From: Nevskiaceae bacterium | Lineage (GTDB): Bacteria > Pseudomonadota > Gammaproteobacteria > Nevskiales > Nevskiaceae | Direction: 5' to 3' | Assembly (NCBI GenBank): GCA_004298465.1 | Contig: SCRT01000001.1 | Span: forward strand, 310,001 to 374,000 | Length of the DNA stretch: 64,000 nt | In this document: positions 47,962 through 56,571 of the stretch, one piece after another | Layout: each line of letters opens with the position of its first letter | Numbering within the stretch: the first letter of the stretch is position 1 | Notes under the pieces: model-generated | Database searches by the model: none | What the model saw: only the letters and a program-made list of their open reading frames with translations | Told to the model about the DNA's origin: nothing | Program-made: the position numbers and the translations under genes

Positions 47962-49013
47962 AACCCGCCGTCTATGCCGAGCGCTTGCTGGTGTGGTACG
48001 ACCGTGCCGGACGGCACGACCTGCCGTGGCAGAAGCCGCGCACGCCGTACCGTGTGTGGCTGGCGGAGATCATGCTGCAGCAGACGCAAGTAGCCACCGT
48101 CATTCCGTATTTCCAGCACTTCATTGCGCGTTTTCCGGATGTTCAGGCACTCGCTGCCGCGGCACCGGATGAAGTCCTGGCGGCGTGGTCGGGGCTCGGC
48201 TACTACGCGCGTGCCCGCAACCTGCACGCAGCTGCGCGCCGTATCGTCGGTGAACTCGGCGGAAACTGGCCGCAGACGCTGGACGGCTGGCTCGCACTGC
48301 CGGGCATCGGGCGCTCCACGGCCGGTGCGGTGCTGGCCCAGGCCTTCGGCCAGCGCCACGCGATTCTCGACGGCAATGTGCGGCGCGTGCTCGCGCGCCA
48401 CACCGGCATCGCCGGTTGGCCCGGCGTGCCGGCTGTGGCGCGCGAGCTGTGGACGGTTGCGGAGCAACGCCTTCCGCACCGCCGTCTTGCAGATTACACG
48501 CAGGCGCAGATGGATCTTGGCGCACTGCTGTGCACGGCGCGAAACCCGCGCTGCGCGGAATGTCCGGTCGCAGCGGACTGCGTGGCGCTGCGCGAGAATC
48601 ATGTGGCACAACTGCCGACCCCACGCCCACGCCGCGAGCGCCCACGCCGCGTGCTGGAGCTGCTGCTGGTCGGGGATGGCAATGGGCGTTGGTTGCTGGA
48701 GCGCCGCCCGCCGGCCGGAATCTGGGGCGGGTTGTGGTGCCCACCGCTAGTCGAGACGGCGCAGCAACGGCAGGCGTGGTGCGTCGCGCGCGGAATCACG
48801 GTCTCGCGCTGGCGGCGGCTGGCGGCCGTCGAGCACGGCTTCACGCATTTTCAGCTGGAAATGCGCCCGCGTGTGGCGTGCCTCACCACAGCGGGAAGGG
48901 GCGCTCGTGCCGCGGACGATGCCGCCCGCTGGCTGACGGTGGATGAGGTTCTCGCGCTCGGCCTGCCGGCACCGGTGCGCCGCCTGTTCGTTGCAGAGCT
49001 GGAGAAAGCCTGA
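47958..49013 (+). CDS. mutY: A/G-specific adenine DNA glycosylase
   Basis: Removes adenine mispaired with 8-oxoguanine, 351 residues. Catalytic Glu37 (WLAEIMLQQTQV), the helix-hairpin-helix LPGIGRSTAGAVL, catalytic Asp138 and the [4Fe-4S] ligands Cys192, Cys199, Cys202 and Cys208 occupy the same positions as in E. coli MutY. A C-terminal NUDIX-like domain for 8-oxoG recognition follows (from about residue 230), including RRPPAGIWGGLWCPP. The start overlaps the preceding stop. The gene converges on rlmKL with only six bases between stops. Confidence 0.95.
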   Translation: MKPAVYAERLLVWYDRAGRHDLPWQKPRTPYRVWLAEIMLQQTQVATVIPYFQHFIARFPDVQALAAAAPDEVLAAWSGLGYYARARNLHAAARRIVGELGGNWPQTLDGWLALPGIGRSTAGAVLAQAFGQRHAILDGNVRRVLARHTGIAGWPGVPAVARELWTVAEQRLPHRRLADYTQAQMDLGALLCTARNPRCAECPVAADCVALRENHVAQLPTPRPRRERPRRVLELLLVGDGNGRWLLERRPPAGIWGGLWCPPLVETAQQRQAWCVARGITVSRWRRLAAVEHGFTHFQLEMRPRVACLTTAGRGARAADDAARWLTVDEVLALGLPAPVRRLFVAELEKA

Positions 49014-49019
49014 GCGGCT

Positions 49020-51212
49020 TCAGTCTGTCGGGCGGGTTGCCGGCTCGGAGGCGGCACGGATTGCCCAGCAGCGATGCACGGGTGGCGGACGCCTGAAATC
49101 CTCATCCAGTGTCTTGGCCGTGATGTCCTGCACCGTGAAATGTTCCGCGAGCTCGGCATCGAGCTTGAAGCGCCGCCGGTTCGTGGAAAAATACAGCGTG
49201 CCGGCCGGCGCCAGCAGCCGCATGGCGTCGGCGATGAGCGCCGCGTGGTCGCGCTGGATGTCGAAGTGGTCTTCCATCGCCTTGGAGTTCGAGAACGTCG
49301 GCGGGTCGAGGAAGATCAGGTCGAATTGCAGCGCGCCGGGCCGGGCTGCCATTGTCGACAGCCACTTGCGGGCATCGGCGCGGATCAGCGTGTTGCGCAC
49401 CCAGCGCGCCGGGTCGTCCGGCGCGTGCAGGTAGACTTCCGCGCCCGCGCCCGCGCCGTTCGCGGCCAGGGTGTCGCGCGTCCATTCCAGATAGGTCTTC
49501 GAAAGGTCGACGGACACCGTGCGCAGTGCGCCACCGAGCACCGCCTGCACGGTGGCAGAGCCGGTGTAACAGAACAGGTTGAGCACGCGCCGGCCGCGGC
49601 TGTCCTGCTGCAGCCGCAGGCGCATGGGGCGGTGATCGAGGAACAGGCCGGTGTCCAGATAGCTGTCGAAATCGACGAGCAGGCGGCAACCGTGCTCATC
49701 CACGGTGTAGCGCCGGGCGCGCTCCTGCGTGCGTTGGTATTGCTCCGTACCTTTCTGCATGCGGCGCTGCTTGTAATGCAGGTGGTCGGGCGGCAATTCC
49801 AGAACCTGCAGCAGGGTGGCCAATGCGGCGCGCAGGCGTTTTTCCGCCTGGATGGGGTCGATGGTCTTCGGCGCCGCGTATTCCTGCACGTGGACGTGGA
49901 GTCCGTCTTCCAGCGTCGTGTAGAGGTCGACGGCAACAGCGTAATCCGGCAGGTCGGCGTCGTACAGGCGGTAGCAGGTGGCACCGCTGCGTTTCGCCCA
50001 GCGCCCGAGGTGCTTCAGGTTCTTGCGCAGGCGGTTGGCGAAGTCTTCGGCGTAGTCGGTTTGCGCCGCTGCATACGGAATTTCAAGCTGCAGCAGCCGG
50101 CATTCGATGGGGCCGTTGTAGAAGCTGTTGATCTTCTCCGCGCGCAGGCCGAGGCGCGGTGTCAGGTCGGTACGCGGTGTGAACAACCCGCAACGCCAGC
50201 CGCCGAAATGCGCTTTCAGGTTGGCGCCGAACAGCGAATACAGGCGTACGAGTTCCGCCTCGCTGGACAGGCGTTCACCGTAGGGCAGGTTGCAGACCAG
50301 CAGGCCGGGCCCGGTGGGTGCGGGCAGCGCCAGCGCGTCGTGGACTTCGAAGGACAGCTTGCCGGTCAACCCCGCGCGCCGGCCGTTGGCACGGGCGGCT
50401 GACACGGCGTCGGCATCAAGGTCGTGGCCGGCCAGATGTACGTCGGTGCGCTGCAGGCCGGCTGCGCGGCGCTGCACGGCTTCGTCGCGCACGGCCTGCC
50501 AGACGGCGGGCTGAAAGCCTTGCCACGCTTCGAACCCCCATCTGCGGCGCGCCAGTCCGGGGGCAATGTCGAAGGCCATGAGCGCGGCTTCGATCACCAG
50601 CGTGCCCGACCCGCACATCGGATCGACGAGGGTTTTTCCCGCATCCGGCCAACCGCAGCGGGCGAGGATCGCTGCCGCGAGATTTTCCTTCAGCGGTGCC
50701 TCGACGCCGGCGACGCGATAGCCGCGCCGGTGCAGGCTTTCGCCGCACAAGTCGAGGCTCAGGCTGCAGGTGGTGCCGAGGTGCAGATGCAGGGAAATAT
50801 CGGCCTCGCGCGTGTCCACGTCCGGGCGTTTCTGGCCCGCCGCGCGGAACGCATCCACGACGGCATCCTTCACCCGCAGCGCCGCGAAATGGGTATTCGC
50901 GATGCCGTTCACGCGGCCCGCGACCTGGATGGCGAAGCGCTTGTCGGCGTTGAACAGGACCGGCCAGTCGATGCCGCGAGCGGCGTTGTAGAGCGCGTCG
51001 GCATCCGCAGCCTGGAATTGTGCCAGCGGCAGCAGCACGCGGTTGGCCAGTCGTGACCACAGGCACAGGCGGTAGGCGTTGGTCGTATCGGCGATGACGG
51101 CCACACCGCCGGGATGTTCGTGCGTGTCGCGGGCGCCCAGTGCCCGGGCTTCGGCCGCGAGCAGCGGTTCGATGCCCCGCGAGCAGGTGAGGAACAGGTT
51201 CGATTCAGACAT
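49020..51212 (-). CDS. rlmL: Bifunctional 23S rRNA methyltransferase RlmKL
   Basis: A 730-residue fusion that methylates 23S rRNA at G2445 (N2, RlmL part) and G2069 (N7, RlmK part). It contains an N-terminal THUMP domain (about residues 50-155), then the first Rossmann methyltransferase with DPMCGSGTLVIEAAL and the catalytic NLPYGERL. The second methyltransferase has LNLFCYTGSATVQAV and FLDPPTFSNSK. All domains are intact and the length is near that of E. coli (702). It diverges from the M24 peptidase gene. Confidence 0.95.
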   Translation of the reverse strand: MSESNLFLTCSRGIEPLLAAEARALGARDTHEHPGGVAVIADTTNAYRLCLWSRLANRVLLPLAQFQAADADALYNAARGIDWPVLFNADKRFAIQVAGRVNGIANTHFAALRVKDAVVDAFRAAGQKRPDVDTREADISLHLHLGTTCSLSLDLCGESLHRRGYRVAGVEAPLKENLAAAILARCGWPDAGKTLVDPMCGSGTLVIEAALMAFDIAPGLARRRWGFEAWQGFQPAVWQAVRDEAVQRRAAGLQRTDVHLAGHDLDADAVSAARANGRRAGLTGKLSFEVHDALALPAPTGPGLLVCNLPYGERLSSEAELVRLYSLFGANLKAHFGGWRCGLFTPRTDLTPRLGLRAEKINSFYNGPIECRLLQLEIPYAAAQTDYAEDFANRLRKNLKHLGRWAKRSGATCYRLYDADLPDYAVAVDLYTTLEDGLHVHVQEYAAPKTIDPIQAEKRLRAALATLLQVLELPPDHLHYKQRRMQKGTEQYQRTQERARRYTVDEHGCRLLVDFDSYLDTGLFLDHRPMRLRLQQDSRGRRVLNLFCYTGSATVQAVLGGALRTVSVDLSKTYLEWTRDTLAANGAGAGAEVYLHAPDDPARWVRNTLIRADARKWLSTMAARPGALQFDLIFLDPPTFSNSKAMEDHFDIQRDHAALIADAMRLLAPAGTLYFSTNRRRFKLDAELAEHFTVQDITAKTLDEDFRRPPPVHRCWAIRAASEPATRPTD

Positions 51213-51267
51213 GCGCGATTATGCCGGTACGCCGCTGGGGGCTGCTCCTTGGGCTATTGCACTTCGC

Positions 51268-51300
51268 CATTGTCCATTGTAACAATGCAAACCGTATATT
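51268..51300 (+). promoter_or_regulatory. Candidate promoter with inverted repeat before the M24 gene
   Basis: TTGTCC (51270-51275) and TATATT (51295-51300, five of six consensus) are separated by 19 bases. Inside the spacer lies a perfect dyad CATTGT-A-ACAATG (51275-51287), with an extra CATTGT at 51268. The dyad would overlap RNA polymerase, as expected for a repressor. The arrangement resembles the hpnH upstream site at 31626. Confidence 0.45.
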
Positions 51301-51320
51301 CCTGCTCTCAGGGGGCGGTG

Positions 51321-52190
51321 ATGGCGGATCAAGCATTGGACCTTTCAGCGTTCCGCGACGTTCAGCGGCTGGCCTATCAGTGCGCCGAGACGATAGCAGC
51401 GGAACTCAAGCCCGGCATGACGGAGCGTGAGGTGGCCGCGCAAATGAAGGACTGGCTGCTGGCGCGCGGCGTGAACGACTGGTTCCACCAGCCCTTCGCA
51501 TGGTTTGGTGAGCGCACGGCGTTTCGTGGCTTCGTCGGGTTTCGCCATCTCGGCGGGTTCAACCCGGCGTTCTATCCGACGTGGAAGCGCCTGGAACCGG
51601 GCATGGCCTTCATCCTCGACGTGGCGCCGTCGCTGAACGGCATATCCGCCGACATTGGCTACAGCGGTGCGCTGGGTGGAAACGCCATCGTCGACAGGAT
51701 CATGGACGACCTGCTCGACTACCGCGAACTCATCCTCGGCATGGTGCGCGAACGCCGCCACCTGTCGGAAGTGAGCCAGGCTGTGGACCGTCTGTGCGCG
51801 CGGCAGGGTTATGAGCCGCGTCACAAGGCTTACCCGTTCGAGGTACTCGCGCACCGTGTCGAGATGTTGAAGCCGGACGAGAAGGCGCATACCTCGGTCA
51901 TGCACTTTGGCCTGCGCAACCTCACGGCGCTGGGGCGCGACATGCTGCGCGGCAAGCGTGAGGGGTGGTCGCCGCTGTGGTCGAGCAATGCCGCTTCCGA
52001 TCATCCGCCGACCCCCGGGCTGTGGGCCGTGGAGCCGCACCTTGGCTTTCGCGGCATTACCGGGGCGAAATTCGAGGAACTGCTGCTGGTGACGAAGGAC
52101 GGCGCACGCTGGCTGGACGACGATGTGCCGCACGTGCGCCGCTGGATGGAACGTGGACTGTGGCCGGTAAAAAAATCACAGGCGGCCTGA
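51321..52190 (+). CDS. M24 family metallopeptidase-like protein
   Basis: A 289-residue pita-bread-fold protein of the Xaa-Pro/methionine aminopeptidase family. The two metal-binding Asp residues lie in FILDVAPSLNGISADIGYSG; a later His (HKAYPFEVLAHRV or VMHFG) and Glu (GAKFEELLLVT) complete the likely set. FRHLGGFNPAFYP is a less common segment. It begins at 51321 with GGGGGCGGTG upstream; earlier in-frame codons cover the promoter region. First gene of an operon with an EphD-like fusion and a PF10118 protein, so it may act on a non-peptide substrate, as some M24-fold enzymes do. Confidence 0.8.
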   Translation: MADQALDLSAFRDVQRLAYQCAETIAAELKPGMTEREVAAQMKDWLLARGVNDWFHQPFAWFGERTAFRGFVGFRHLGGFNPAFYPTWKRLEPGMAFILDVAPSLNGISADIGYSGALGGNAIVDRIMDDLLDYRELILGMVRERRHLSEVSQAVDRLCARQGYEPRHKAYPFEVLAHRVEMLKPDEKAHTSVMHFGLRNLTALGRDMLRGKREGWSPLWSSNAASDHPPTPGLWAVEPHLGFRGITGAKFEELLLVTKDGARWLDDDVPHVRRWMERGLWPVKKSQAA

Positions 52191-52206
52191 ACGCCGGGGA
52201 ATGAAG

Positions 52207-54000
52207 ATGGCAAAAAGGAAGACCGGCACGTCGCGTGCAGAAGCGCCGATGCCGCAGCCGCGCACGCTGCGTCGCGGCGACGTGGAACTCGCGGTCTATG
52301 AATGGCCGACGACCGCGGAGTCCGCGCCGGTCGTGCTGCTGGTGCACGGCTATCCGGATTCCGCCAGCGTCTGGCGCCACGTTGCGCCCTTGCTTGCCGG
52401 GCACTGCCGCGTCGTGGCCTACGACGTGCGCGGCGCCGGGCACTCCACGCACCCCAACCACACGGCGGCGTATGCGCTGGAAGAACTCGTGGCCGACATG
52501 GCGGCAGTGGTGGACGACATCAGCCCGGATGCGAAGGTGCATCTCGTTGCCCATGACTGGGGGTCGATCCAGGGCTGGGAAGCCGTGACCACGCAGCCGC
52601 TCGCCGCGCGCATCGCGTCCTACACCTGCTTCTCGGGGCCGAGCCTCGACCATGCCGGCTACTGGATCGCGCAGCGGTTGCGCCATGCCTCGCCGGCGGC
52701 ACTGTCGCAGCTCGGCCGCCAGCTCGCCCATTCCTGGTATGTCGGCGCGTTCCATTTTCCCGGCGTGTTTCCCACGATGTGGAAAGCCGGGCTGGACCAC
52801 GCCTGGCCGCAGTTGCTGGCAAAGCTCGAGCGCGTCCAGACCGAGGCCAGCGAAACGCAGCGTGCGGATGGCGTGGACGGTATCAAGCTCTACCGCGCGA
52901 ACTTTCGCCAGCGGTTGTCCAGCCCTTCCGAACGCTACACCAACGTGCCGGTACAACTGCTGTGGCCGCGTCACGACCACTTCATGGTGCCGGAGATCTG
53001 GGACGATCTGCCGCGCTGGGTCAGCCGCCTGTGGCGGCGTGACGTCGACGCCGGCCACTGGCTGCAGCTCAGCCACCCGCAGCTGGTGGCGGACTACGTG
53101 ACGGAATTCGTCCATTTCATCGAGACCGGCAAGGAAAGCGCCGGCCTCAAGCGCGCCGGGCATCGCGCTGCGGCGATGGGCAAGCCGGATGCCGGCAAGC
53201 TCGTCGTCATCACCGGTGCCGGGTCCGGCATCGGCCGTGAAACGGCGCTGCTGTACGCCGAGCGCGGCGCGGAGGTCGTTGCCGTGGATGTCGATGAAGC
53301 GGCCGCCCAGCGCACCGCGGAACTCGCGGAACTGCTCGGCGGCATGGCCTGGGCGCGCGCCGCGGACGTCGGCTCGACGAAGGACATGGAAACGCTGGCT
53401 ACCTGGGTGCGCAAGGAACTTGGCACGCCGGACATCGTCGTGAACAACGCCGGCATCGGCATGGCCGGCAGTGTGCTGGATACGTCTGTCGCGGACTGGG
53501 AGAAGATCCTGCACGTGAACCTGTGGGGCGTGATCCACGGTTCGCGGCTGTTCGCGCAGCAGATGGTGGCGTCGAAGAACCACGGGCACATCGTCAACGT
53601 ATCCTCCGGGCTGGCGTTCTTCCCGTCGCCGATGACACCCGCCTACGCCACCACCAAGGCCGCCGTGCGCATGCTCACGGAATGCCTGCGGGCGGAACTG
53701 GGCGGCAAGGGCATCGGCGTCAGTGCCGTGTACCCCGGCGTGGTGAACACCGGCATCGTCAGCCGCACGCGCTTCGTCGGCACCACGGACGTGGAACAGC
53801 AGCGGCGCCAGTCCAAGGTCCAGCGCCTGTACGAGCGCCGCAACCTGAAGCCGGAAGCCGTGGCGGCGGCGATCGTCGACGCCGTCGAGCACGACCGGCC
53901 GGAAGTGCTGGTCGGCGTGGAAACCGTGGGAATCCGCACGTTGTCGCGGCTGTCGCCGGCGTTGTGGCGGCGGCTGGCCCGTTCGAACATCGGAATGTGA
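52207..54000 (+). CDS. Alpha/beta hydrolase-short-chain dehydrogenase fusion (EphD-like)
   Basis: A 597-residue two-domain enzyme. Residues 20-310 form an alpha/beta hydrolase of epoxide-hydrolase type: oxyanion motif HGYPDS, nucleophile Asp in VAHDWGSIQGW and the catalytic His in DAGHWLQLSHP. Residues from about 330 form a classical SDR: TGAGSGIGRE, NNAGIG, VNVSSG and catalytic YATTK. The same order is known from mycobacterial EphD. It might open an epoxide and then oxidise the product, but the substrate is unknown. GGGGA lies six bases before the ATG at 52207; an ATG two codons upstream is also possible. It lies 16 bases after the M24 gene. Confidence 0.92.
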   Translation: MAKRKTGTSRAEAPMPQPRTLRRGDVELAVYEWPTTAESAPVVLLVHGYPDSASVWRHVAPLLAGHCRVVAYDVRGAGHSTHPNHTAAYALEELVADMAAVVDDISPDAKVHLVAHDWGSIQGWEAVTTQPLAARIASYTCFSGPSLDHAGYWIAQRLRHASPAALSQLGRQLAHSWYVGAFHFPGVFPTMWKAGLDHAWPQLLAKLERVQTEASETQRADGVDGIKLYRANFRQRLSSPSERYTNVPVQLLWPRHDHFMVPEIWDDLPRWVSRLWRRDVDAGHWLQLSHPQLVADYVTEFVHFIETGKESAGLKRAGHRAAAMGKPDAGKLVVITGAGSGIGRETALLYAERGAEVVAVDVDEAAAQRTAELAELLGGMAWARAADVGSTKDMETLATWVRKELGTPDIVVNNAGIGMAGSVLDTSVADWEKILHVNLWGVIHGSRLFAQQMVASKNHGHIVNVSSGLAFFPSPMTPAYATTKAAVRMLTECLRAELGGKGIGVSAVYPGVVNTGIVSRTRFVGTTDVEQQRRQSKVQRLYERRNLKPEAVAAAIVDAVEHDRPEVLVGVETVGIRTLSRLSPALWRRLARSNIGM

Positions 54001-54010
54001 GGGTATTGCC

Positions 54011-54937
54011 ATGCTGAAACTGTTTCCCCGCAAGCGCGCCGCATCGGGAACAAGCGAAAAGCTTGTGCAGCGCAAGGTGTCCTTCGACTGGCAGGACACG
54101 CCTGTGGACTGGATTCCCGGCGAACCCTTCGCCAGCCATTTCGTCAACGAGATCAACCTGCTGCTGCCGGCCGGTGAATTCTGGTTCTGCAAGCTCTACA
54201 ACCAGGCGCTGCCGCTCATCACGGACGCGAAACTGCGCGACGACGTGCAGGGTTTCATGCGGCAGGAAGCGATGCACGCGCGCGCCCATGCCGGCGCACT
54301 GGCGCAATACCTGGCGGAACGCGGGCTGGAGACCGAGTCCAACATCGCCTTCGAGCACTGGCTGTTCGACGTGGTGCTGGGCGACGAACCCTTCGGCCGC
54401 AGGCTGCCGAAGTTCATGCAGCGCGAATGGCTGGTGTTCCGCCTCGGTGTCGTCGCCGCCATCGAACACATGACCTGCGTGCTCGGCCGCTACGTGCTGC
54501 AGGGCACCGGCAAGTGGGACGCGCTCGGCGCCGACCCGACGCTGATGGACCTCGTGCGCTGGCACGGTGCGGAGGAAGTGGAGCACCGCTGCGTGGCGTT
54601 CGACGTCTATCGCCATCTCGGTGGCAGCTATCCGTCGCGCTATTACCTTGCCAGCATCACCATGCCGCTGGTCTACGGGCTGTGGGTGCGCGGCGCGGCG
54701 CACCTCATGAAACAGGACGAGCGTTTTGCCGGCAAGCGGCCGGGCGTATTCCGGCCGTGGATCTGGTGGAACTGGTGGCGTCACGCACGGCGCGGGCTGC
54801 TGCCGTCGCCGTTCTGGTTGCTGGCGCAGGAGCTGCCGTTCTTCATGCCGGGCTACGACCCGCAGGATGAACCGGCGACTGCGGATGCGCATCGCTATCT
54901 CGAGCACTCGCTGGCGGCGCAGCGTGCGGCGGCCTGA
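54011..54937 (+). CDS. PF10118-type metal-dependent hydrolase-like diiron protein
   Basis: A 308-residue protein of the predicted metal-dependent hydrolase family PF10118. The metal ligands are likely in FMRQEAMHARAH (residues 83-93), AIEHMTCVLG and WHGAEEVEHRCVAFD, a helical diiron/ferritin-like arrangement. A hydrophobic/aromatic C-terminal part (FRPWIWWNWWRHARRG) suggests membrane contact. The family is common in degraders of alkanes, sterols and related lipids, often beside SDR genes as here. It starts 10 bases after the fusion gene, so it belongs to the same operon. Its reaction is not established. Confidence 0.85.
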   Translation: MLKLFPRKRAASGTSEKLVQRKVSFDWQDTPVDWIPGEPFASHFVNEINLLLPAGEFWFCKLYNQALPLITDAKLRDDVQGFMRQEAMHARAHAGALAQYLAERGLETESNIAFEHWLFDVVLGDEPFGRRLPKFMQREWLVFRLGVVAAIEHMTCVLGRYVLQGTGKWDALGADPTLMDLVRWHGAEEVEHRCVAFDVYRHLGGSYPSRYYLASITMPLVYGLWVRGAAHLMKQDERFAGKRPGVFRPWIWWNWWRHARRGLLPSPFWLLAQELPFFMPGYDPQDEPATADAHRYLEHSLAAQRAAA

Positions 54938-55030
54938 ACCCAGGCTCACCGGGAGTTGAAGCGCTACCGCCGCAGCGACGACAATCGACCGCCGACCTGA
55001 ATACAGGCGTGCGGAGAGGGGGAAGAAAAC

Positions 55031-55837
55031 ATGGCTGCAGGGAAGAAGATCGCGGGTGCGGTGCTGGTGCTGGGGGTTGCTGCCGTAGGCGGTGCGGTGG
55101 CAGCAGCGTGGGTGTTCCGCAATGTCGACGCCCATTTGCTGATTGAACGGCAGCCGGTGGCTGTGACCATTCCCGGCGAAGTGCCGGTGACGGCACGGAT
55201 CACGAGCAATCTCGAGATCGACCTCAAGACGAATCTCAAGACACAAGTGCCGGTGGACCAGACCATCGTGGTGCCGGTCAAGGATGTGCTGCATGTGCAT
55301 GTCGCCTTTGACCACGACGTGCCGATCCGCATGAACGTGCCGGTGAAGGCGATGATCCCGGTGAACCAGAAGATCCCGGTCGACACGACGGTGACGGTGA
55401 CCGCGCTCGGCGTGCCGGTCACGCTGCCGCTGCGCGGCGAGGTGCCGATCAAGGCCGAGATTCCCGTCAATCTGAACATCCCCGTCAACCAGCAGGTGCA
55501 CCTGCAGTTCACCGCCCCGGCGCAAGTCACGCTGGACGAGCCGTTGAAGCTGCCGCTGAAGACCCGCATCGACACCGTCGTGCCGATCAGCGCCCACCTG
55601 AGCGTGCCGGTGGAATCCGACCTGGTCGCGAAAGTCCGCATCCCCGAACCGCTGGACGCCGTGATCGACCATGCCGAGCTCAAGGTGCCGCTGCGCACCC
55701 TGCGGCTGACGCGCAATGACGCGGAGGGTACGGCCACGCCTGCGCCCGCACACGCGTCGCCGAAAGCGGTGCCGACGGCGAGCCAGGTGCCCGCCGCCGT
55801 GACTCCGAAGGGCCCGGAACCCGCCGGAGCACGTTGA
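55031..55837 (+). CDS. Membrane-anchored beta-repeat protein A, unknown function
   Basis: A 268-residue protein with one N-terminal transmembrane helix (about residues 7-28) and a long region (about 40-225) of short beta strands marked by recurring Val/Ile-Pro-Val/Ile triplets (for example VPVDQTI, VVPVKDVL, VPIRMNVPVKAMIPVNQ, IPVDTTVTV, VPIKAEIPVNLNIPV). The strands end in DHAELKVPLRTLRLTR (about 214-229), followed by a Pro/Ala-rich tail. The next gene encodes a similar protein with nearly the same closing motif, so the two are paralogues. The pattern suggests an extended periplasmic beta structure. No family is recognised. GAGAGGGGGAAG precedes the ATG. Confidence 0.75.
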   Translation: MAAGKKIAGAVLVLGVAAVGGAVAAAWVFRNVDAHLLIERQPVAVTIPGEVPVTARITSNLEIDLKTNLKTQVPVDQTIVVPVKDVLHVHVAFDHDVPIRMNVPVKAMIPVNQKIPVDTTVTVTALGVPVTLPLRGEVPIKAEIPVNLNIPVNQQVHLQFTAPAQVTLDEPLKLPLKTRIDTVVPISAHLSVPVESDLVAKVRIPEPLDAVIDHAELKVPLRTLRLTRNDAEGTATPAPAHASPKAVPTASQVPAAVTPKGPEPAGAR

Positions 55838-56571
55838 TGCGCGCCTTCGTCTTCCAGACCTTGGCGATGCTGGTGCTGGGGGTCGCGGGTGGAGTGCTGG
55901 GTTTCTGGGCTTACATGCACCTTGCGCTGGGCATCGGTCTGCACGACCAGGCCGGCAGCTTGCGCTTCCCGCCCCAGCTTGCGGTGCAGGCCAAGACCAC
56001 GCGCGACATCACCATCGGCCTGAAAGGGCGCATCGACGCCAAGGTGCCGGTGAAGCAGGCGCTGGAAGTGCCGCTGCATGGCCAGTATCGGGCGAACCTG
56101 AGGCTGCGCGCGCGCATGCCGCTGCGTTTCTCCATCGACTACCGGGCCGAAGTGCCGATCCACGCCACAGCCATGGTGGAGGGTACGACGGACCTCGTCA
56201 TGCACAGCAAGCTGCTGCCGAAGTTTCCGATCAAGGCACCGGTGCCACTGAATTTCATGCTGCCCGTGCATCTCGTGGTGCCGGTCGACACGTTGTTCGA
56301 CCTCGACTACCAGGGGCCGGTCGTCATCACTTTCGACCAGACGGTGCACGCGCCCGTGGATACGGTGCTGAACACTTATCTGGACGTGAACCGTTCCGTC
56401 ACCACGCCGTTGACGGCCGCCTTCAGCATGTTGCTCGACACGCCGAAAGCGCCGTTGCCGATCGTGGTTGACGATGCAAGACTGAAACTGCCGCTGCACA
56501 CGCTGCGGCTGGAAAGAGCCCCGCGGGAATCCCCGCAAGCAACACCCAGGACTGGAGGTCAGGATGGCTGA
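55837..56571 (+). CDS. Membrane-anchored beta-repeat protein B, paralogue of A
   Basis: A 244-residue partner of the preceding protein. The ATG shares one base with the upstream stop (TGATG), so translation is coupled. An N-terminal transmembrane helix (about residues 5-30) is followed by beta strands with Pro-Val/Pro-Leu/Pro-Ile triplets (AKVPVKQALEVPL, AEVPIHATA, FPIKAPVPLNFMLPVHLVVPVD). The strands end in DDARLKLPLHTLRLERA (about 211-227), which matches the closing motif of protein A at most positions. Fewer repeats and more charged residues set it apart from A. The two probably form a hetero-oligomer spanning part of the periplasm. Function unknown. Confidence 0.72.
   Translation: MRAFVFQTLAMLVLGVAGGVLGFWAYMHLALGIGLHDQAGSLRFPPQLAVQAKTTRDITIGLKGRIDAKVPVKQALEVPLHGQYRANLRLRARMPLRFSIDYRAEVPIHATAMVEGTTDLVMHSKLLPKFPIKAPVPLNFMLPVHLVVPVDTLFDLDYQGPVVITFDQTVHAPVDTVLNTYLDVNRSVTTPLTAAFSMLLDTPKAPLPIVVDDARLKLPLHTLRLERAPRESPQATPRTGGQDG

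Noticed and set aside
52057-55753. Two long antisense frames (711 and 664 codons) under the M24-EphD-PF10118-beta-repeat genes
   Set aside because: Composition is His/Arg/Gln-rich and the sense frames carry complete catalytic motifs.
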